Notes under the pieces: model-generated | The model's input: the letters and a program-made list of their open reading frames with translations, nothing else | Database searches by the model: none | What the model was told of the DNA's origin: nothing | Shown: positions 8,127-14,509 of the stretch, piece by piece | How the letters are laid out: each line of letters begins with the position of its first letter | Numbering within the stretch: position 1 is the stretch's first letter | Source of the DNA: an uncultured bacterium | Lineage (GTDB): Bacteria; Cyanobacteriota; Vampirovibrionia; Gastranaerophilales; Gastranaerophilaceae | Assembly: GCA_902791985.1 (NCBI GenBank) | Contig: CADAYD010000019.1 | Span: forward strand, 1 to 35,765 | Reading direction: 5' to 3' | Length of the DNA: 35,765 nucleotides | Translations under genes and position numbers: made by a program

Positions 8127-9368
8127 ATGAAACGCAGGTTTATAGCAATAGTTTTTACAATCGGTACGTTACTTGTTTTGTATGTCGGGCATTCTTTTTA
8201 TATTGCCAACAAAAATCCGATATTAATGAGTAACAACACAATGACTATCGATACTCATAAAGTTTCTCCTCAAAAGCTTTTTGATAAAAACTGGTCAGTA
8301 ATAAAAGAGGAATACTATGATTCAAGTTTCAATCGTCAGCACTGGAGTCGTTGGAAAAATCATTATCAAAATAAAATAAAAACGGCGGATGATGTAAAAG
8401 TGGCAACTGAAACAATGCTGGCAAGTTTAGATGATCCTTATTCAAGATTTTTGTCAAAAGATGAATTTGGCAGACAGCGTACTTCTATAACATCAAAGAT
8501 ATATGGAATAGGTGTAAGCATAATTAATGAAGCAGGAAAAATAAAAATTATTAATATAATAGCCAAAACACCTGCACAGTTTGCCGATTTGCGTAAAGGA
8601 GATATAATTTTATCGGTAAATGGGAAAAATATAAACGGTCTTTCTGTTTCGGAGGTTTCCGATTTGGTAAAGGGGCCTGAAAATACTATTGTAAGTTTGG
8701 ATATACTCAGAGGAAAAACCAAAATTGCAAAACAAATTATAAGAAAAGAGATTGCAATAAAGACAATAACAAGTTCTATTGAAGATGAAATCGGATATAT
8801 CCGGATTTCAAGTTTTATAAGCAGCACTGTTCCTAATGAATTTTTGGAAGCATTAGAAAATACGGTAAATACAAAGGGTTTGATAATAGATTTGCGTGGT
8901 AATACCGGCGGATTACTTTCAAATGCTGTATTTATAGCGAATTTATTTATCGAAGAAGGTAAATTGGTAAGTATTGTGGGACGCAACGGTTATCGATATG
9001 ATGTAATTGCGCAGAATACAAATGTGAATATTAATAAACCTGTAGTGATTTTGGTCGACCAGACCAGTGCGAGTGCGACAGAAATTTTTGCGGGTGCCAT
9101 GAAAGATAATCACCGAGCAAAGCTTGTTGGAACAAAGACTTATGGTAAGGGGATGGTACAAAAAATCATTCCAATGCCAAATGAAACTGGATTGAATTTA
9201 ACGATTGCTAAATATTTAACTCCAGGTGGTTTTGATATAAATAAACGGGGAATAAATCCGGATATAAAGGCATATTTTACAAAAGGCGATATAGAAACTA
9301 AAACGGATTCTCAACTTGAAAGTGCAAAAGATTTATTAGAAAAAATGATAATTAGTAGGGCTCAGTAG
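8127..9368 (+). CDS. S41 carboxy-terminal processing protease (CtpA-like)
   Basis: A periplasmic serine protease that trims C-termini of envelope proteins. Residues 5-25 form a membrane anchor or uncleaved signal. The typical DPYSRFLSKDEF element follows (about 110), then a PDZ domain (about 125-205, IYGIGVSI to GLSVSEVSDLV) and the protease core with GYIRISSF and LIIDLRGNTGGLL. The catalytic dyad is S316 in TSASATEIF and K341 in TYGKGMV, 25 residues apart as in Tsp/CtpA. The length of 413 is normal. The gene has its own promoter and apparently no leader. It is followed directly by tRNA-Cys. Confidence 0.9.
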   Translation: MKRRFIAIVFTIGTLLVLYVGHSFYIANKNPILMSNNTMTIDTHKVSPQKLFDKNWSVIKEEYYDSSFNRQHWSRWKNHYQNKIKTADDVKVATETMLASLDDPYSRFLSKDEFGRQRTSITSKIYGIGVSIINEAGKIKIINIIAKTPAQFADLRKGDIILSVNGKNINGLSVSEVSDLVKGPENTIVSLDILRGKTKIAKQIIRKEIAIKTITSSIEDEIGYIRISSFISSTVPNEFLEALENTVNTKGLIIDLRGNTGGLLSNAVFIANLFIEEGKLVSIVGRNGYRYDVIAQNTNVNINKPVVILVDQTSASATEIFAGAMKDNHRAKLVGTKTYGKGMVQKIIPMPNETGLNLTIAKYLTPGGFDINKRGINPDIKAYFTKGDIETKTDSQLESAKDLLEKMIISRAQ

Positions 9369-9374
9369 ATTACC

Positions 9375-9403
9375 TTGACATTAACTTATGTCTTTCGTAT
9401 ATT
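9375..9403 (+). promoter_or_regulatory. Strong promoter for tRNA-Cys
   Basis: Consensus TTGACA (9375-9380), a 17-nt spacer and TATATT (9398-9403). This is the best sigma-70-type promoter in the window, starting transcription about 9 nt before the mature tRNA. Confidence 0.8.
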
Positions 9404-9418
9404 AGAGATACAAAAAAC

Positions 9419-9489
9419 GGAGACATGGCCAAGTGGTAAGGCAGAAGCCTGCAAAGCTTTTATCCCCGGTTCAAATCCGGGTGTCTCCT
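9419..9489 (+). tRNA. tRNA-Cys (anticodon GCA)
   Basis: The cloverleaf folds completely: acceptor GGAGACA with TGTCTCC, a 3-bp D stem GCC/GGC, anticodon stem GAAGC/GCTTT with loop CTGCAAA (anticodon GCA, U33 present), and T arm CCCGG-TTCAAAT-CCGGG. The discriminator base is T, as expected for cysteine. CCA is not encoded. A run of eight T (9489-9496) begins at the discriminator base and should end transcription. Confidence 0.95.
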
Positions 9490-9514
9490 TTTTTTTAATA
9501 TAAGGAGTCTTTCG

Positions 9515-9769
9515 ATGGGTGTATTGTTTGGAATTTCTGATTTACCGGTATCTACTATAGCAACTGCTGTACAAATAGGCGGTGGGATGGATGTTCCCGC
9601 ACCGGAATTAACATCAAATTCGGGCTCAGTAACAGAGTTGGAACGTTCCCCAAGAGTAGACAAGTTTGTATCAAAGGAGTGCAAAGTTCATTGCTCTAAT
9701 CCGTTTATAAAAATGCGTAACGGATTTGGCAAATTGATGAGCCACTTCAGCAAAGTTAAAATTAAATAA
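9515..9769 (+). CDS. Small protein of unknown function
   Basis: 84 residues, unrecognised. I accept it because TAAGGAG (9501-9507) is among the best Shine-Dalgarno sites in the window and stands 7 nt before the ATG. The N-terminal 25 residues are hydrophobic and Gly-rich (MGVLFGISDLPVSTIATAVQ), the centre is polar, and the C-terminus is basic with two cysteines (KECKVHC). It has no promoter of its own that I can see and may be read through from tRNA-Cys. Its last codons run into the AATTAAATAA sequence that also precedes the 118-bp repeats. Confidence 0.55.
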   Translation: MGVLFGISDLPVSTIATAVQIGGGMDVPAPELTSNSGSVTELERSPRVDKFVSKECKVHCSNPFIKMRNGFGKLMSHFSKVKIK

Positions 9770-9772
9770 ATT

Positions 9773-9890
9773 TATGGGCGATTGGCACTCTGCCGAACAA
9801 AAACGATTAAGTATCGTTTTTGCGAGAGGGGTAGCGCACTCCCGAAAAAGCGAAGCGTTTCGGTAAGGACGCAAACAATTAAATAATTAC
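9773..9890 (+). repeat. 118-bp repeat with tRNA-Val fragments, copy A
   Basis: Starts with TATGGGCGATTGGC, identical to the 5' end of the tRNA-Val at 10012 and its flank. A palindromic element (9788-9828) stands where the tRNA has GCAGTT, and then GGTAGCGCACT matches tRNA positions 10030-10039 or so. A second imperfect palindrome (CCGAAAAAGCG/CGTTTCGG) and an AT-rich tail complete the unit. Confidence 0.85.
9788..9828. repeat. Palindromic element CTCTGCCGAR...CGAGAG, copy 1
   Basis: Outer stem CTCT/AGAG, an asymmetric internal loop (GCCGAA opposite CG), and a perfect 10-bp apical stem CAAAAACGAT/ATCGTTTTTG around TAAGT. An identical copy lies at 9906-9946. Confidence 0.75.
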
Positions 9891-10008
9891 TATGGGCGAT
9901 TGGCACTCTGCCGAACAAAAACGATTAAGTATCGTTTTTGCGAGAGGGGTAGCGCACTCCCGAAAAAGCGAAGCGTTTCGGTAAGGATGCAAACAATTAA
10001 ATAATTAC
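9891..10008 (+). repeat. 118-bp repeat with tRNA-Val fragments, copy B
   Basis: Differs from copy A by one base (GGACGC to GGATGC). Its tail AATTAAATAATTACTA leads directly into the intact tRNA-Val, so the tRNA gene begins exactly where a third repeat would begin, at 10009. Confidence 0.88.
9906..9946. repeat. Palindromic element, copy 2
   Basis: Identical to the element at 9788-9828, inside repeat copy B. Confidence 0.75.
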
Positions 10009-10011
10009 TAT

Positions 10012-10087
10012 GGGCGATTGGCGCAGTTGGTAGCGCACTTGAACGACATTCAAGGGGTCACAAGTTCGAGCCTTGTATCGCCCACCA
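10012..10087 (+). tRNA. tRNA-Val (anticodon GAC) with C33
   Basis: A full 76-nt cloverleaf with encoded CCA: acceptor GGGCGAT/ATCGCCC, D stem GCGC/GCGC, anticodon stem CTTGA/TCAAG, and T arm ACAAG-TTCGAGC-CTTGT. The anticodon loop reads ACGACAT, which puts GAC at 34-36 but C rather than the near-universal U at 33. All stems are otherwise perfect, so it does not look like a decayed gene. A terminator follows at once. Confidence 0.88.
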
Positions 10088-10145
10088 TAGAGCCTCTGAC
10101 GTAAGTCAGGGGTTTTATTTTTGCGATATTTTGGCGAGAACTTGT
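10070..10145 (+). repeat. 76-bp direct repeat, tRNA-Val 3' end plus terminator, copy 1
   Basis: Runs from the T-loop end of tRNA-Val (GCCTTGTATCGCCCACCA) through the terminator to GGCGAGAACTTGT. Copy 2 is at 10254-10329 with three mismatches. Confidence 0.85.
10093..10122 (+). terminator. Terminator of tRNA-Val
   Basis: Stem CCTCTGAC/GTCAGGGG with a GTAA loop (10093-10112), followed by TTTTATTTTT. This hairpin and tail are duplicated at 10277-10306. Confidence 0.85.
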
Positions 10146-10253
10146 AATATCAAGTTCGGCGCAAGCGAGCCAAGTGCGAAGCCTTTTTGCTTGTGGCGAA
10201 AGCCACAAAAAGCAAAAAGCGTAGTCACGTCGAAGGCGAGCGCAGCAAGACAA

Positions 10254-10329
10254 GCCTTGTATCGCCCACCATAGAGCCTCTGACGTAAGTCAGGGGTTTT
10301 ATTTTTACGACACTTTGGCGAGAACTTGT
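10254..10329 (+). repeat. 76-bp direct repeat, tRNA-Val 3' end plus terminator, copy 2
   Basis: Repeats the tRNA 3' end including CCA, the GTAA-loop terminator and the following GGCGAGAACTTGT, without any tRNA 5' half in front. A still shorter remnant (GCCTTGTAT, then AGCCC) is seen at 10481. Between the copies (10146-10253) is GC-richer hairpin sequence, including a long imperfect stem with a GAAA loop at 10190-10220. Confidence 0.85.
10277..10306 (+). terminator. Duplicated tRNA-Val terminator
   Basis: The same CCTCTGAC-GTAA-GTCAGGGG hairpin and T-rich tail as at 10093, carried by the second direct repeat. Confidence 0.75.
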
Positions 10330-10365
10330 CAAATGAGAGTTCTCGCGACCTGCGAGCAGAGGCTA

Positions 10366-10406
10366 CTCTGCCGAGCAAAACAATCCAGTGAATTGTTTTG
10401 CGAGAG
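10366..10406. repeat. Palindromic element, copy 3 (variant apex)
   Basis: Same frame as the 9788 and 9906 copies (CTCTGCCGAG ... CGAGAG), but the apical stem is CAAAACAAT/ATTGTTTTG around CCAGTGA. Both arms changed together, which points to selection or templating on the hairpin. 10407-10539 holds further imperfect hairpins (GATTTTG ... CAAAATG) and no gene. Confidence 0.75.
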
Positions 10407-10539
10407 GTAGGATTTTGGCTGTGCCTTCAGGTACGAAGGTCAAAATGCGTAATGCCGTTTATTGCGAGCAGGTTAAGACAGCCTTGTATAGCCCTGCTTC
10501 CTAAACCCACTACTGCTAAAGATTAATTATTAAGAAATA

Positions 10540-11454
10540 TTACGCTCGAGGGTGGGTATGGTCGTAAACATCTTTCATGTGCTGCATAGAAATATGGGTG
10601 TAAATTTGAGTATTTGAGATGCTTGCGTGCCCCAAAAGTTCTTGTACAACCCTTAAATCAGCGCCATTTTCGATTAGATGAGTCGCAAAACTATGTCTAA
10701 ACATATGTGGAGTAACTTTTTTAGGAAGTTCAATTTTTTCTACGATTTCGTTTATGACATTTCTAATCATACGGGTTTGAAGCCTGTATCCTGTTTTGTT
10801 TATGAACACAGGTTGAGAATCACTGGCAGGTGGCAAATTATAGCCTTTTGCAACAAGTGGTCTTGCGATTTCTATGTATTTTTGCAGATATGTTTTTGCC
10901 CTATCTGTTATAAGAATAATTCTTTCTTTTGCGCCTTTGCCGAATACTGTTATTTCGTTGTTATCAAGGTTTAAATCTCCGAAATTGAGATTACTTAATT
11001 CGGATACTCTCATTCCGCTTGCCCATAGAAGTTCCAAAATAGCTCTGTTGCGGTATCCTGCGGGAGTTGAAATATTAATATTATTTAATATTTCTTCGAT
11101 CTCCTCTGTTGAGAGGAATTTTGGCAAAGATTTAGGTCGTTTGGGGGAAATTATATTCAATGCAGGATTGTTATCAATTTTTTTCTCCCGAGCCAGATAT
11201 TTATAGAAAGTCCTTATGGATGCTATCTTTCGGGCTATTGTAGTCTTTTTGTATTCAAATTTTTGCATAAAGTGTAAATAGTCCCTAATTTTTGAAAAAT
11301 CTGCGCTTTCACACCCTTCATCTCCGAGCCATATAAGATAGCTCAAAATATCTGAACAGTAGGCTTTAGCGGTATGTTCGGAGAAATTTTTTTCAACCAA
11401 AATATACCCTTTAAAGTCTTCTAAATCTTTTTTTGAGATTGAATTTAATGCCAT
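10540..11454 (-). CDS. xerC: Tyrosine recombinase XerC/XerD
   Basis: A site-specific recombinase that resolves chromosome dimers at dif. All catalytic residues are seen: R149 (GMRVSEL), K173 (FGKGAKE), H250 and R253 (HMFRHSF), H276 (LLGHASI) and the nucleophile Y285 (QIYTH). An N-terminal SAM-like core-binding domain covers residues 8-95. The length of 304 is typical for XerC/XerD. XerC versus XerD cannot be told by eye. A TATAAT box lies some 35 nt upstream on the minus strand, and no clear Shine-Dalgarno site precedes the ATG. Proximity to the tRNA-Val repeats is notable, but this is a housekeeping-type Xer rather than a phage integrase. Confidence 0.9.
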   Translation of the reverse strand: MALNSISKKDLEDFKGYILVEKNFSEHTAKAYCSDILSYLIWLGDEGCESADFSKIRDYLHFMQKFEYKKTTIARKIASIRTFYKYLAREKKIDNNPALNIISPKRPKSLPKFLSTEEIEEILNNINISTPAGYRNRAILELLWASGMRVSELSNLNFGDLNLDNNEITVFGKGAKERIILITDRAKTYLQKYIEIARPLVAKGYNLPPASDSQPVFINKTGYRLQTRMIRNVINEIVEKIELPKKVTPHMFRHSFATHLIENGADLRVVQELLGHASISNTQIYTHISMQHMKDVYDHTHPRA

Positions 11455-11545
11455 AATTTTACTCTATTGCTTTTTTCTTTTAACTATTATACAATACCTT
11501 TATAGATTTGGAATAATGTAAAGCTATAAAGATTAGGAGAAAACA

Positions 11546-13348
11546 ATGAATTGTAAAAAATTATTAGTAACATCAATGATTTTGACTTCATGTATTCTTT
11601 TTGCACCTGCGTCATTTTCTGCAGAACCGTTAAAGGCTCAGATTTCTAAAAATTATGTAGATATCAGCAGAATGATTGAATATACGAATTACGCAGAAGC
11701 TGATGCGAAGTTGAAAGAGATTCTACAGAAAAACCCTAATGATTTGGAAGCAAAGGCGTTGCAATTGATGTCTTTTGCAAAACAGTGGAAGTTAGCACCT
11801 GCGCAGTCAGAATTGGACAAGTTATTGGAAAAATATCCGAATAATCCTCAATTCCATTATGCTCAAGGTCTTGTTTACCTTATGAGAGAAACTTCTTCTG
11901 ACGTAGAATATATTAAGAATATTACGAATTTATCAAATGCTGCAATACAGGAATTTGTAAAGGCTGTAGATTTAGACAGTACTTATTTCCAAGCATATAA
12001 TGCAATGGGTGTTGCAACTCTAAAACTCGGTAACAAGAAAGATGCTGCAGATTTATTCAAAGTTGCATTGAAAATCAATCCTGAATTTGCACCTGCATAT
12101 GATAATTTAGGTAATATTGCAATGCTTGACGGGGATTTAGATCAAGCAGAAAAATATTATTTACAATCAATTAAATGCAACTCCCACAATGCTACTTCTA
12201 TGTACCATATGGGACAGGTTGAAGCAAGACGCGGAGATTATACAAAGGCATTAACTTGGTTGAACCACTCACTTCATATCAACCCGCAATCATCTCCGGG
12301 ATGGAATTTGCAGGGTGAATTGTACTTGAAGCAAGGTAACCAGGCTGCGGCTATAAATTCTTTCAAAAAAGCTAAATATGTAAAACCTGAAAACTTCAGA
12401 CCTTATGTCAATTTGGCTGGTGTATATGAACGCCGTGCAGATCATGAATTTGCGATGGAGGAATTAAAAACAGCTATAGTTCTTAATCCTAACTACAAAG
12501 AAGGAATTTACAGAGTCGGTAATATGTCTTTGGAAACCAAAAAATATCAACAGGCTCTTGAATTTTATTCAAGATTGTTAGGTGATGCAACTTATAACAA
12601 TCCTGCAATTGTAGGTCTTGCAAATACTTATTATGAAATGGCAAGAGATACGGCAGATTCAAGAGATTTTACAACCAATAAAGACGTATATTTGGCTTAT
12701 GACTATGTAAATGAAGCTATTCAAAGAACTCCGAATGATTTGAAACTTCACCTTGCAAAAATCAAATTAGGTAAATTGACTCACCAAGTTGAATTTACTG
12801 AAGATAGCTTGAATTACATCATTCAATCAGCATCAAACAGTTTGGTTGATACCGTAATCAAGGGTGAAGCATATTTATCTCTTGGTCGTGAAGCAGATGC
12901 TGTTTATACATTTGAAAATGCAATTAATTTTGCTAACAGTATTGATGATGAATTGTATTTGTCAGAAATACTTGTTCAACACAAACAATTCAGAACAGCA
13001 AGAAAAGCTTTAGAAAAAGTTTTGATGGCTGATCCTGATAACAGAATTGCGTTGAATGGTTTGCACTATATTGATTTGTGCGAAATGAAATCTAATGAAT
13101 TCTTTGAAATTGCTTTGAGACAATACAAAGAAGGCAATTTTGCTTCAACTATCGAATATTGTAACAGAGCAATCGATTTCTATCATAATGCTCCGTCAAT
13201 TGCAAAACTTAAAGCGCAAGCTTATGAGGCTGAAAAGAATTACGAAGGTGCAGTCAAATATTACAAACAATATTTATCTTTAGCACCAAATGCTTCAGAT
13301 AAAGATGCTGTTGAACAAAGAATTCAAGTATTTTCTCAACAGATGTAA
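11546..13348 (+). CDS. Exported TPR-repeat protein
   Basis: A signal peptide (residues 1-26, cut after ASFSA) precedes some 570 residues of tetratricopeptide repeats, for example FQAYNAMGVATLKLGNKKD, APAYDNLGNIAMLDGDLDQA and PGWNLQGELYLKQGNQAA. It should act in the periplasm or at the outer membrane as a protein-interaction scaffold. AGGAGA precedes the ATG by about 6 nt. Codon choice looks more regular than in the neighbours, with many GCA, GGT and AAC codons, which may mean high expression. A terminator follows. No partner or enzyme domain is visible. Confidence 0.82.
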   Translation: MNCKKLLVTSMILTSCILFAPASFSAEPLKAQISKNYVDISRMIEYTNYAEADAKLKEILQKNPNDLEAKALQLMSFAKQWKLAPAQSELDKLLEKYPNNPQFHYAQGLVYLMRETSSDVEYIKNITNLSNAAIQEFVKAVDLDSTYFQAYNAMGVATLKLGNKKDAADLFKVALKINPEFAPAYDNLGNIAMLDGDLDQAEKYYLQSIKCNSHNATSMYHMGQVEARRGDYTKALTWLNHSLHINPQSSPGWNLQGELYLKQGNQAAAINSFKKAKYVKPENFRPYVNLAGVYERRADHEFAMEELKTAIVLNPNYKEGIYRVGNMSLETKKYQQALEFYSRLLGDATYNNPAIVGLANTYYEMARDTADSRDFTTNKDVYLAYDYVNEAIQRTPNDLKLHLAKIKLGKLTHQVEFTEDSLNYIIQSASNSLVDTVIKGEAYLSLGREADAVYTFENAINFANSIDDELYLSEILVQHKQFRTARKALEKVLMADPDNRIALNGLHYIDLCEMKSNEFFEIALRQYKEGNFASTIEYCNRAIDFYHNAPSIAKLKAQAYEAEKNYEGAVKYYKQYLSLAPNASDKDAVEQRIQVFSQQM

Positions 13349-13370
13349 TAATGTTTAGTTAAGTTATATT

Positions 13371-13413
13371 AGGCTGGTTTGTTTAAATATTGAAACAATC
13401 CAGCCTTTTATTT
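13371..13413 (+). terminator. Terminator of the exported TPR gene
   Basis: A 14-bp stem with one T-T mismatch (AGGCTGGTTTGTTT/GAAACAATCCAGCCT, arms 13371-13384 and 13392-13406 or so), followed by TTTTATTT. The right arm contains the -35 of the next gene. Confidence 0.8.
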
Positions 13414-13418
13414 AGAAT
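13390..13418 (+). promoter_or_regulatory. Promoter of the 13425 gene, inside the terminator
   Basis: TTGAAA (13390-13395), a 17-nt spacer and TAGAAT (13413-13418); the ATG at 13425 follows after 6 nt. The -35 lies in the terminator stem and the -10 in its T-rich tail. Confidence 0.6.
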
Positions 13419-13424
13419 GGTTAT

Positions 13425-13688
13425 ATGAAAAAGAAAAAATTTGATATCAGAACGACATTTGAAACTTTTTTGCGAGAGCCGCTTAGTATTTTAACTAACG
13501 GTCTGTTTCAGATTGTCAATATTGAGGGTGAAAATTTTTTCAGTAAGGAAAAGTCGTTTAATATAGATTTTGTAAATGGTAAAACGCAATTAACGCTTGT
13601 AAATAACCCTAAAATGTATAACCTATTTCAAACGGTTTTATATAAGAAAAAACTACTTGAGCAAAAAGAAAAGGCACAAAAGGGGTAA
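13425..13688 (+). CDS. Small protein of unknown function
   Basis: 87 residues, unrecognised. The sequence is basic at both ends (MKKKKF and KKLLEQKEKAQKG) with a beta-type centre (IVNIEGENFF, FNIDFVNGKTQLTLV) and no membrane segment or cysteines. It is supported by a well-spaced promoter directly upstream and by a clean reading frame in a gap that otherwise has only hairpins. There is no Shine-Dalgarno site, so translation would start on a leaderless message. Confidence 0.6.
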   Translation: MKKKKFDIRTTFETFLREPLSILTNGLFQIVNIEGENFFSKEKSFNIDFVNGKTQLTLVNNPKMYNLFQTVLYKKKLLEQKEKAQKG

Positions 13689-13698
13689 ATTTAATTTT

Positions 13699-13719
13699 AC
13701 TATCATTGTGATTGATAGT
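13699..13719. repeat. Small inverted repeat in the gap before engB
   Basis: ACTATCA/TGATAGT with a 7-nt loop. It is followed by a 5-bp hairpin at 13757-13772 and by GGTCGGATTGCTT...GGAATGACA (13778-13810), which resembles a decayed half of a widespread interspersed palindrome. Confidence 0.5.
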
Positions 13720-13825
13720 GAAGTGTTTATACTGTTTAGTTTTGTTTGCAAATTGAAAGTGTGCTCGCACTTAAAAAGGTCGGATTGCTTTACTTTGTTA
13801 GGAATGACATGATTATTTTAGCAGG

Positions 13826-13850
13826 TTGGCATTGCTATGCCGATTTTTTT
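13826..13850 (+). terminator. Terminator-like hairpin overlapping the engB promoter
   Basis: Stem TTGGCAT/ATGCCGA with a TGCT loop and seven T (13844-13850). The engB -35 (13832-13837) lies across the loop. Confidence 0.65.
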
Positions 13851-13860
13851 GTACTATAAA
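13832..13860 (+). promoter_or_regulatory. engB promoter
   Basis: TTGCTA (13832-13837), a 17-nt spacer and TATAAA (13855-13860), then 7 nt to the ATG at 13868. No Shine-Dalgarno site exists in between. Confidence 0.6.
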
Positions 13861-13867
13861 TTATTGT

Positions 13868-14446
13868 ATGGCTAACTTTATGCAGGCAAAATTTATGCAA
13901 AGTGCGGAAAAACTTTCCCAGTGCCCGAATTTCAACCTATCGGAATTCCCGCTTTTGGGGCGTTCTAATGTCGGGAAATCTTCGTTTATAAATGGGCTTG
14001 CTAATAACAAAAAACTTGCAAAAACTTCCAATACTCCGGGGAAAACAAGACTCATTAATTTTTTCAACTTTAGTGACAAATTTATAATTGCGGATTTACC
14101 GGGATATGGTTATGCTAAGGTTTCTAAAGAGGTTCAAAATCGCTGGCAGAAAAATTTAGAAGAATATTTGCTTAAACGCGAAAATATAAAATATCTGGTT
14201 CAGTTAATTGATGGTCGCCACGAAATACAAAAAAACGATTATCAAATGAGAGAATGGGTAAGTGCGTACGATTTACCTATAATAACTGTAGTTACCAAAA
14301 CGGACTGTATTTCTTCTCACAATAAAGTTGCGCAAGCGCTTTCACATGTTAAAAAGGAATTTGGAGGAGATGTTTTTCCGTTTAGTGCAAATAATAGCAG
14401 ATACAATGATAAAATTTTAGAATTTTTCCTTGAAAATATATTGTAA
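13868..14446 (+). CDS. engB: Ribosome-biogenesis GTPase EngB/YsxC
   Basis: A small TRAFAC GTPase needed for assembly of the large ribosomal subunit. The G1 motif is GRSNVGKS (31-38), the switch region has NTPGKT, G3 is DLPGYG (76-81), and G4 is TKTD (142-145). The length from this start is 192 residues, normal for the family. An upstream in-frame Met at 13826 would add 14 residues but would begin inside the terminator-like hairpin. I prefer 13868 because TATAAA lies 7 nt before it and the family usually begins about 25-30 residues before G1. Confidence 0.92.
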   Translation: MANFMQAKFMQSAEKLSQCPNFNLSEFPLLGRSNVGKSSFINGLANNKKLAKTSNTPGKTRLINFFNFSDKFIIADLPGYGYAKVSKEVQNRWQKNLEEYLLKRENIKYLVQLIDGRHEIQKNDYQMREWVSAYDLPIITVVTKTDCISSHNKVAQALSHVKKEFGGDVFPFSANNSRYNDKILEFFLENIL

Positions 14447-14451
14447 ATAAG

Positions 14452-14480
14452 TTGAAACAGACCTCTTTTTGTGGTTAAAT
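14452..14480 (+). promoter_or_regulatory. Promoter of the RND efflux operon
   Basis: TTGAAA (14452-14457), a 17-nt spacer and TTAAAT (14475-14480) with TGG just before it (extended -10). This gives a leader of about 23 nt before 14510. No regulator gene lies beside the operon. Confidence 0.6.
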
Positions 14481-14509
14481 TAAGCAATAGCAGAAGTTGG
14501 AGAGGGTAT

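Noticed and set aside
8438-8986. 182-residue antisense frame inside the S41 protease gene
   Set aside because: Its sequence is only the mirror of a clear protease gene, with no ribosome site and no recognisable protein.
9460-9684. Minus-strand frame of 74 residues ending RHPDLNRG
   Set aside because: Its end is the reverse translation of tRNA-Cys, a well-known false protein signature, and it lies antisense to a better-supported plus-strand gene.
9773-10087. CRISPR array
   Set aside because: The units are 118 bp, contiguous, without unique spacers, and consist of tRNA fragments and palindromes. No cas gene is present.
10050-10378. Minus-strand frames across tRNA-Val and the repeats (one ending TRLELVTP)
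   Set aside because: The TRLELVTP ending is the classic artefact from tRNA-Val; the frames run through terminators and palindromes and have no ribosome sites.
10012-11454. Integrase next to a tRNA as the end of a genomic island
   Set aside because: The recombinase has the length and motifs of housekeeping XerC/XerD and no matching attachment site bounding an island was seen. The tRNA duplications are reported separately.
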